Of a stretch of 64,000 nucleotides of DNA, positions 58,646 through 64,000 are shown piece by piece. Position numbers and translations under genes: made by a program. Numbering within the stretch: position 1 is the stretch's first letter; each line of letters starts with the position of its first letter. A model generated the notes under the pieces. That model ran no database searches and was not told where the DNA came from. It was given only the letters and a program-made list of their open reading frames with translations. The stretch is from contig CAVYQF010000005.1 of the NCBI GenBank assembly GCA_963770545.1, positions 62,001-126,000 of the forward strand, given 5' to 3'. This stretch comes from RYN-230 sp963770545 (GTDB lineage Bacteria; Actinomycetota; Actinomycetes; Streptosporangiales; Streptosporangiaceae).

Positions 58646-59671
58646 TCAGCCGCGGCCTTCCAGCAAAGGCGAGCTCGGGTCCCGGGCCGGCCGGTCCGGG
58701 TCGCCCGCCGCCCGGCGGCGCCGCCACGCGATCCCGGACAGGGCTTCGAGCACTACCCGGCCGGCCAGGAAGGCGGTGATCTCCGCGTGGTCGTACGGGG
58801 GCGCGACCTCCACTACGTCCACCCCCGCCAGCGGCACTTCCATCGCGATCCGCCGGACCGCATCCAGCAACTGCCGCCCGGTCAGCCCCCCAGGCTCGGG
58901 TGTCCCGGTACCCGGGGCCATGCCCGGATCGACCACGTCCACGTCCACGGACAGGAAGACCCCGTCGCACTCGTCGGTGGCGATGGCGAACGCCTCGGTC
59001 AGGCATTCGTCCAGGCCCCGGGTGACCACCTCGGTCATCTCGTAGCTGCGCATGTTCTGCTCCGCCATCCAGGCCAGGGTCTCCGGCTCGGGCCAGTAGC
59101 CGCGCAGCCCGATCTGCAGGAAACGGTCGCCGCGCACCGCACCCGACTCGATCAGGCGGCGCATCGGCGTGCCGTGGCCGTACAGCGAGCCGAACTGGGT
59201 GTCCCCCGTGTCGGCGTGCGCATCGAAGTGGATCACGGACACGCGGCCCCAGCCCACGTGCCGGGCCACGCCGGTCGCGTCCGGGAAGGCGATCGTATGG
59301 TCACCGCCGAGGATGACGGGGATCGCGCCCGCTTCACTCGCGCGCTGCACCGCCTCCTCCAGGCGCCGCAGCGACAGCTCGGTGTCGCCGGACGGCATCT
59401 CGATGTCGCCGGCATCCGCGATTCGCAGTTCCACCAGCGGATCCACGCCTAGGGCGAGATGGGGCCGGGAACCATCATGCGGCAGGTAGTCCGTGAACCG
59501 GATGGCCTGCGGGCCGAACCTGGCTCCCGGCCGGTGCGAGGTTCCGCCGTCGAACGGGGCGCCGATGATCAGGATGTCCGTGCCCGCCCAGGAGGCCGGG
59601 TCATCCAGCTCGGCCCGGGGCACGCCGAGGAAGGTCGCGTCCGGGCCGTACATGTTGCCAAGCCGTGCCAT
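58646..59671 (-). CDS. Agmatinase/ureohydrolase family enzyme
   Basis: A 341-residue binuclear-manganese ureohydrolase. Metal motifs are complete: VILGGDHTIAFP, VIHFDAHADTGD and FLSVDVDVVDPGMAPGTGTP. Family members hydrolyse agmatine, guanidinobutyrate or guanidinopropionate to urea and an amine. The loop HTIAF-GVARHVGWGRV and the extra C-terminal Arg/Asp tail do not settle the substrate. AGGGAG is 6 bases before the ATG. Three 35-bp hairpin repeats fill its leader. A polyamine-type importer in the same window fits guanidine or polyamine use (inference). Confidence 0.9.
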   Translation of the reverse strand: MARLGNMYGPDATFLGVPRAELDDPASWAGTDILIIGAPFDGGTSHRPGARFGPQAIRFTDYLPHDGSRPHLALGVDPLVELRIADAGDIEMPSGDTELSLRRLEEAVQRASEAGAIPVILGGDHTIAFPDATGVARHVGWGRVSVIHFDAHADTGDTQFGSLYGHGTPMRRLIESGAVRGDRFLQIGLRGYWPEPETLAWMAEQNMRSYEMTEVVTRGLDECLTEAFAIATDECDGVFLSVDVDVVDPGMAPGTGTPEPGGLTGRQLLDAVRRIAMEVPLAGVDVVEVAPPYDHAEITAFLAGRVVLEALSGIAWRRRRAAGDPDRPARDPSSPLLEGRG

Positions 59672-59690
59672 GGCTGCTCCCTATTTCGAA

Positions 59691-59791
59691 GCATCCGGCT
59701 ACGGCCGGACGCTCCCTGCCTCCAAGCATCCGGCTACGGCCGGACGCTCCCTGCCTCCAAGCATCCGGCTACGGCCGGACGCTCCCTGCTT
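59691..59791. repeat. 35-bp tandem repeat with hairpins, three copies
   Basis: Copies start at 59691, 59726 and 59761. Each holds TCCGGC, loop TACG, GCCGGA, a six-pair stem with a stable tetraloop, extended by two further outer pairs beyond a mismatch. They are contiguous without spacers and lie in the agmatinase leader, 20-120 bases upstream of its ATG. Confidence 0.92.
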
Positions 59792-59838
59792 CGCCGGGCC
59801 CATCACGACGAGCAGTATGACGCTCATTCCGGGCGCGG

Positions 59839-60040
59839 TCAGCACCCGGTCCCGGCCCAGTGGTAGCTGGTGACCTGACCGACTTCGATGGTGACCACGC
59901 CGAGCACGGTGGTGGCGTCCCGCCAGACGGTGTAATCACCCGCGGTCAGGTCGGGGTACACGGCCGCGTACTGGACGCGGCCGGCAGCCCGGCGTTCCCG
60001 GACCTGCAGCCATGCTGTTACCCGGCACGTGCCTGCTCGG
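59839..60040 (-). pseudogene. C-terminal fragment of an unknown protein
   Basis: One frame after the PAS kinase reads TAWLQVRERRAAGRVQYAAV, YPDLTAGDYTVWRDATTVLG and VVTIEVGQVTSYHWAGTGC before a stop at 59839. It is beta-rich and looks like the last domain of a larger protein; I do not recognise the family. No start codon or ribosome site is present, and it begins directly at the kinase stop, so it is probably a leftover of a deletion. Confidence 0.45.
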
Positions 60041-60043
60041 CTG

Positions 60044-61306
60044 TTAGGTGGTCGGCTGGTCCGGGTTCATTGGCGCGGGAAGTGTGAAGTAGAAGGTCGC
60101 GCCGGCATCGGGTGCGCCGTCGGCCCAGACGCGGCCCCCGTGCCGTTCCACGATCTGTCTCACGCTCGCCAGGCCCACGCCGGTGCCAGGGAACTGGGCG
60201 GCTGTATGCAATCGCTCGAATGGCTTGAATAGCTTGTCGGCGTAGGCGATGTCGAAGCCAGCGCCGTTGTCGCGCAGGTAAAAGTGGTGGCAGGCCCTGT
60301 CGGGTGTCATCCCGAACTCGATCGTGGCGTCGTCGCGCCCGGAGGTGAACTTCCAGGCGTTATCCATCAGGTTCTGCAATACCGTGCGGATGAGCGTCAG
60401 GTCCGCCGTGGCCCAGGCTGGTTGCTGGATGATGAAGCGCACCTGACGATCGGGTCCTTCGCGCTGGAGCTCCTCCGCGATGCGGGTGACCTCTGCTCCC
60501 AGGTCGAGTTCCTGGGGGTGAATCTCGGCCCGCGACACGCGCGCCAGGTTCAGGAGGTCCTCGATGAGCGATGTCATTTGCCCGGCGGCGGCCCGGATGC
60601 GCCTGGTGTAGCCCAGGCCGGCCTTGCTGAGGCTGGGACCGCAGTCCTCCAGCAGGGCGTTACTGAGCCCGTCCAGCGCCCGCAGCGGGGCACGCAGGTC
60701 ATGCGAGACCGAATAGGAGAAGGTCTCCAGGTCCCGGTACGCGCACTCGAGATCGGCCGTCCGGAGGCGGAGCTCGGCCTGGATGCGGTACCGCTCGGAG
60801 ATGTCGCGGGCGATTGACGACGCGCCGACCAGGCCATGCTGATCGTCCCAGACCGGGGAGATCGTCACGGACACCGGGAAGATGGTCCCGTTTTTGTGCT
60901 GCCGGGTGGTGTCGTGGTACGCGACGCGCTCGCCGCTGCGGATCTTGCCCAGGGTCTCCTGGATCTCACCGACCCGGTCTGGGGGGCAGAGCACGGTGAT
61001 CGGCTGGCCGATGATTTCGTCTGCGCTGTACCCGTACATACGCTGGGCAGCCAGGTTCCAGGTGGTGATCATCCCATCCGGGGTCTTCCCGATGATGGCG
61101 TCATCCGATGAGTTGACGATCGCCGCCAGCAGATCCACGGGTGCCACAGGCTCGGGGCAAGCTCCGCCGTTCCCTCGTGTCGACTGGCCCAAGGCTTCCA
61201 CGGCATCCCCTAGATCGCTGCTGAACGTAACCAGGCCCGATCCGACCAGGCCTGGCGCCGCACCCGCCGACCAGGTCTGGCCCTGTTGCCGGGACCTGTA
61301 CGGCAA
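60044..61306 (-). CDS. PAS-domain sensor histidine kinase
   Basis: A 420-residue soluble kinase. PAS domain at about 58-175 (IVNSSDDAIIGKTPDGMITT, NLAAQRMYGYSADEIIGQPI, PVSVTISPVWDDQHGLVGAS), the phosphoacceptor helix LETFSYSVSHDLRAPLRALD (His near 200), an ATPase domain with LIRTVLQNLMDNAWKF (N box), FYLRDNGAGFDIAYADKLFK (G1) and GTGVGLASVRQIVERHGG (G2). No receiver is seen and no partner regulator is adjacent. The start codon at 61306 is TTG and uncertain. The AT-rich direct repeats at 61338-61368 lie upstream. Confidence 0.88.
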   Translation of the reverse strand: MPYRSRQQGQTWSAGAAPGLVGSGLVTFSSDLGDAVEALGQSTRGNGGACPEPVAPVDLLAAIVNSSDDAIIGKTPDGMITTWNLAAQRMYGYSADEIIGQPITVLCPPDRVGEIQETLGKIRSGERVAYHDTTRQHKNGTIFPVSVTISPVWDDQHGLVGASSIARDISERYRIQAELRLRTADLECAYRDLETFSYSVSHDLRAPLRALDGLSNALLEDCGPSLSKAGLGYTRRIRAAAGQMTSLIEDLLNLARVSRAEIHPQELDLGAEVTRIAEELQREGPDRQVRFIIQQPAWATADLTLIRTVLQNLMDNAWKFTSGRDDATIEFGMTPDRACHHFYLRDNGAGFDIAYADKLFKPFERLHTAAQFPGTGVGLASVRQIVERHGGRVWADGAPDAGATFYFTLPAPMNPDQPTT

Positions 61307-61337
61307 GCCGTCCGCAGCTCCGCCGAGCGGCTATGTA

Positions 61338-61368
61338 ACTTATAGTGAGAAATATATCACTTATAGTG
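61338..61368. promoter_or_regulatory. Direct repeats ACTTATAGTG in an AT-rich promoter island
   Basis: ACTTATAGTG at 61338-61347 and 61359-61368, exactly 21 bases (two helical turns) apart, each nearly self-complementary (CACT, TAT, AGTG). They sit in a 45-base AT-rich island, about 30-60 bases upstream of the PAS kinase. This is strongly unlike the surrounding composition and is a likely regulator-binding promoter. Confidence 0.65.
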
Positions 61369-61426
61369 TTGAAGATCGACTGTGCGGTGGAGGTTTATCC
61401 CGAGCGCGGGACTGGGCGAGGTGAGG

Positions 61427-62629
61427 TCAGGGGCAGGAGTGGTGGTAGGCGTGGTAGCCCGCGGGCGGGTTGCCGATCAGCAAGGCGCCGCCCTGTCTTT
61501 GCAGGTAAAGGGTGATGTCCCAATAAGTGCAGCTGGTCACGTCCGCGCCCGGGGCCGGCCGCTGCTCGCTGGTGAACGTCACCGTGGCCGCCACGCCCCG
61601 CCCCGTGGGCGAGATCCCGACGATGCTGGCCCCGGTGTCGGTGGTCGTCCCGTAGCCGCGGGCGAAGGCCGCCGCGGACAACTGGGCTCGCCGGGCCGGG
61701 ACGAGCAGCCGGACGTACTGCTGGTAGTCGCGGGTGTTGATGGCCGTGAAGTAGCTGACCAGGAAGCCGTCGACCTGGGCCGCATCCGGAGCCTGGCTCA
61801 GCCCGGGCGCCATCGTCACCACCGCGGAGCCGCCGCCCGGCGCCGGGGAGGGGACGGGGGCCGGCGCGGAGGCGGATGGTGCGGCCGGGCTGCGCGGCGG
61901 GGGGCTGGCCTGGCGGCTGGCCGCGGTCTGGCGGCCGGCCAGCCGGGCTCCTGGTGCGGCGTCGTGGTGGCCGCCGAATGCGGACCACGCGGTGGCCAGG
62001 CCGGCCAGCAGGGCGGCGGCGGCCAGGGCGGCGCTGATGATCTGGGCCCGGTGACCCACTCCTGTCCGCCCGGCGCGGTCAGGCGGGCCGGGTGCCGAAT
62101 AGAGCAGCCGCGACGCCGTGTCCGCCCCCTCCCCATCGGCCACCGGAGCCGGGGCTGGCCGGACGGGGTACGTCACGGTCTCCGGGCCACCGCCCGCGAA
62201 CCGGTCTGCGAACGCATCGGGGCCGCCGGGATCATCCTCATACTGCCCCTCCTCATAGTCGTCCAGTTCGCCGCTGTATGCCGCGGTGTCGCAGCGGCCC
62301 GGCTGGTACGGACCGGCCTCGTACTGGCGGGGCGGGTCCGGGGCGTCAACGCAGGGAGCAGGCAGGAACGAGCCGGAATACCCGGGCGCCGCCGGATACC
62401 CGGGCACGGGCGGATAACCGGGCTCCGCGTCGTACTCCGGCTCTGCGTATTGCCCGGGTTCGGCATAATGCCGCGAGTCCGGGTAATACCGGCGGTCCGG
62501 GTAATACCCGGGCCCGGCGTAGTCCCCCGGCGCCGGCCGATATCCCTGCTCCGGCAGCAGCGTGCTGCACCGGGGACAATAGCGCAAGGTCACGGCCACC
62601 TGGTCAGCGCACGTCGGGCAGATTCTCAT
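61427..62629 (-). CDS. Zinc-ribbon, single-pass membrane protein with NTF2-like outer domain, paralogue
   Basis: A 400-residue protein with the same plan as 50520: N-terminal zinc ribbon (Cys4, Cys7, Cys18, Cys21), a cytoplasmic Tyr/Pro/Gly/Asp-rich repeat region (units like YYPDRRYYPDSRHYAEPGQY, about 30-150), a membrane helix near 195-217 (IISAALAAAALLAGLATAW), a short Ala/Ser/Pro stalk, and a C-terminal domain (DGFLVSYFTAINTRDYQQYV, TSCTYWDITLYLQRQGGALL) matching that of 50520. The last residues HHSCP carry a Cys that may pair with TSC. The ATG at 62629 follows AGGGGAG; a GTG lies one codon earlier. The repeat stalk is inside the cell here and outside in its paralogue. Confidence 0.75.
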   Translation of the reverse strand: MRICPTCADQVAVTLRYCPRCSTLLPEQGYRPAPGDYAGPGYYPDRRYYPDSRHYAEPGQYAEPEYDAEPGYPPVPGYPAAPGYSGSFLPAPCVDAPDPPRQYEAGPYQPGRCDTAAYSGELDDYEEGQYEDDPGGPDAFADRFAGGGPETVTYPVRPAPAPVADGEGADTASRLLYSAPGPPDRAGRTGVGHRAQIISAALAAAALLAGLATAWSAFGGHHDAAPGARLAGRQTAASRQASPPPRSPAAPSASAPAPVPSPAPGGGSAVVTMAPGLSQAPDAAQVDGFLVSYFTAINTRDYQQYVRLLVPARRAQLSAAAFARGYGTTTDTGASIVGISPTGRGVAATVTFTSEQRPAPGADVTSCTYWDITLYLQRQGGALLIGNPPAGYHAYHHSCP

Positions 62630-62742
62630 CACGCTCCCCTTGCTCCCCGTCTGGGATCGTAATCAGGGTGCGGGACTTTTTTCAGGGTTATCGCTGCTTC
62701 GGCGCACGGCCATTTAACCGGGTTCGCTAGTACTAATCCGAC

Positions 62743-62754
62743 ATGACAGGTCAT
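62743..62754. promoter_or_regulatory. Palindrome in the AsnC-gene upstream region
   Basis: ATGAC and GTCAT, spaced by AG, in an AT-richer patch. The 309 bases between the zinc-ribbon gene and the AsnC gene contain no other feature I can support. Confidence 0.35.
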
Positions 62755-62938
62755 TCCACGTTCTTAAACGAAGCCGAATAGCAGATAACGAAAACCGGTG
62801 CGAGCAATTGCCCCGCTGGCTCGGAGGTACGGCGGGGTACCCGGGTCCGGCCTCCCGGTAACGGCCCCCGACGGGATATGAACGCGAACCCGCCGGGGCG
62901 TGATGGCCCCCCGCTCCGCGGGCTGGCAGGATCGAGGC

Positions 62939-63418
62939 GTGCCGGGAAGACCTGCTGCCTTCGACGAACTCGACGAGCGGATCGTGGCCGTGCTGGTCGG
63001 CGACGCCCGGGCCAGCTACGCCGACATCGGGGCCACCGTGGGGCTGTCCGCGTCTGCGGTCAAGCGGCGGGTTGACCGGTTGCGCGCGTCGGGCGCCATC
63101 ACCGGCTTCACCGTCACCGTCGATCCGTCCGCCCTGGGCTGGACCACCGAGGCCTACGTGGAACTGTTCTGCCGCGGCCGGACCTCGCCCAGCGCCATCG
63201 GTGCCGCGCTGAGCAAGTATCCCGAGGTCACCGGGGCCTGCACGATCACCGGGGAGGCAGACGCCCTGCTGCACATCCGCGCGGCGGATGTGCAGCACTT
63301 CGAGCAGGTGGTCGAGCGGATCGTCGCGGAACCTTTCGTGGACCGGACGCGCAGCGTCATCGTCCTCTCGCGGCTGGTCAGCCGCGCAGACATCCTGCCG
63401 CTCAGTAATGCCGACTGA
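62939..63418 (+). CDS. Lrp/AsnC-family transcriptional regulator
   Basis: A 159-residue amino-acid-responsive regulator. Helix-turn-helix FDELDERIVAVLVGDARASY, IGATVGLSASAVKRRVDRLR; RAM ligand domain from about 65 with ITGFTVTVDPSALGWTTEAY and ACTITGEADALLHIRAADVQ. The GTG start at 62939 follows AGGATCGAGG and matches the usual length of about 150. It probably regulates amine or amino-acid genes such as the following permease, inferred from position. Confidence 0.9.
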   Translation: MPGRPAAFDELDERIVAVLVGDARASYADIGATVGLSASAVKRRVDRLRASGAITGFTVTVDPSALGWTTEAYVELFCRGRTSPSAIGAALSKYPEVTGACTITGEADALLHIRAADVQHFEQVVERIVAEPFVDRTRSVIVLSRLVSRADILPLSNAD

Positions 63419-63496
63419 GTGGGTAGCCGCGCGCAAAATTCTCGCAATACCTCATAAAGCCGCTCATGGCCAGGTCAGGGCCGATACAGTCAGCCC

Positions 63497-63685
63497 ATGC
63501 CCAACCTTGAGCATGATCCGTCGGCCAGTACTGCCCAGTTCCGCGCGTTCGCGAACGAGCGTTCCGGCACCGACTCCGCGCCGTGGACGATGCGTGCTCC
63601 GCGTAACCGCGTGGTCGTCCTCGCGGCGGCGGTAGTCGGCGTGGCCTTGATTCTTTTCATCATTGCCCTCATAGTCCTCGGCTAG
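63497..63685 (+). CDS. Small single-pass membrane protein
   Basis: A 62-residue protein: a hydrophilic start with SASTAQFRAFANERSG, a basic stop (RAPRNR) and one transmembrane helix at about 38-61 (VVVLAAAVVGVALILFIIAL) ending the protein. No ribosome site is evident before the ATG. I recognise no family. The arrangement (AsnC regulator, this, permease) is codirectional. Confidence 0.45.
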   Translation: MPNLEHDPSASTAQFRAFANERSGTDSAPWTMRAPRNRVVVLAAAVVGVALILFIIALIVLG

Positions 63686-63821
63686 CCACTCATCTGACCC
63701 TGAGGCTCGGCGTGATTCCGGCGCGGGCCCGGTCATTAGCTGCGGGTTATCGGCGCATCACCACTCAAAGTTTCGGGGGCGAGAGTCAGGCCGCCCGGCC
63801 CACCAGGCAGGATTGGCAGGC

Positions 63822-64000
63822 ATGACGGTTCGTGACGCCACGCCACAGCCGCCCGCACCGGGGGACCGGGGGGATCAGGGGGACGAGCACCGGCTGACCG
63901 CGCTGGAAGGTCTGGCCGCACTCTCGCTCGACGCCCTGTCCTCGGTGGCCTATGGCCCTCAGGCGATCGTCATCGTGCTGGCCGCGGCCGGCACGGTGGG
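63822..64000 (+). CDS. APC-superfamily permease, N-terminal part (cut by window end)
   Basis: The first 59 residues only. A Pro/Gly/Asp-rich cytoplasmic start precedes EGLAALSLDALSSVAYGPQA, the first-helix pattern of amino-acid/polyamine/organocation permeases, followed by IVIVLAAAGTVG. AGGATTGGCAGG precedes the ATG. The rest, with the substrate-specific part, lies beyond base 64000. Confidence 0.8.
   Translation, partial: MTVRDATPQPPAPGDRGDQGDEHRLTALEGLAALSLDALSSVAYGPQAIVIVLAAAGTV

Noticed and set aside
59691..59791. CRISPR-like array
   Set aside because: The 35-bp units are contiguous with no unique spacers and no cas genes are present.

Overview
The window is very GC-rich, with long low-complexity Pro/Ala/Gly coding repeats, frequent GTG starts, GTGA/ATGA gene overlaps, and actinobacterial families (half-length GDT1, DUF574 methyltransferase, DUF3054, ADP-forming acyl-CoA synthetase). 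It is chromosomal DNA of a filamentous-type actinomycete. A Streptosporangiales-like lineage is my guess, inferred from gene families only. It opens inside the tmRNA gene (the last tag codons, LAA-stop, are bases 1-12) and closes inside an APC-type permease. Layout: 1-2.5 kb holds tmRNA, a strong hairpin, a truncated GDT1 transporter, a YqhA-like membrane protein and an SRPBCC gene. From 2.5 to 32.9 kb lies a metabolic region: two Rieske oxygenases, two DAO-type flavin oxidases, three phytoene-desaturase-like FAD oxidoreductases, an acyl-CoA dehydrogenase, two cupins, a CocE-type hydrolase, an ADP-forming acyl-CoA synthetase, several TetR/PadR/LuxR/MocR regulators, two MFS exporters, a VapBC module, and a BetI-like TetR gene followed by a polyamine-type ABC ATPase. 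From 33 to 42 kb come a DUF574 methyltransferase, a MarR-MFS-isochorismatase operon, the permeases and Tat lipoprotein of the same ABC importer, and a GSA-type aminotransferase. From 42 to 50.5 kb are small regulators, an ArsR/AHSA1/YciI operon, DUF3054, a shortened flavodoxin with a degenerate PfkB kinase, a cation exchanger, a lipoprotein, an acyl-CoA ligase and a LysR gene. From 50.5 to 64 kb are zinc-ribbon membrane proteins, an MMPL transporter with a two-component system, an agmatinase-like ureohydrolase, a PAS kinase, a third zinc-ribbon protein, an AsnC regulator and the start of a permease. The most interesting signal is an imperfect palindrome (core GACTGAACGTTCAGTC) that recurs at 2563, 9457, 30893, 40218 and 41743. 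It lies upstream of a Rieske oxygenase, a flavin oxidase/acyl-CoA dehydrogenase pair, a phytoene-desaturase-like oxidase divergent from the BetI-like TetR gene, the ABC substrate-binding protein, and the aminotransferase. I infer one TetR regulon spread over about 40 kb that imports and oxidises a nitrogenous, possibly quaternary-amine or betaine-like, compound; the substrate is not proven by the sequence. A second notable signal is a pair of near-identical perfect palindromes (17464-17513, 49387-49440) with compensated arm changes, one of them inserted in frame inside an oxidase gene. Single-base indels cluster between 2.4 and 6.4 kb and disrupt four neighbouring genes, which is either local decay or sequence error.
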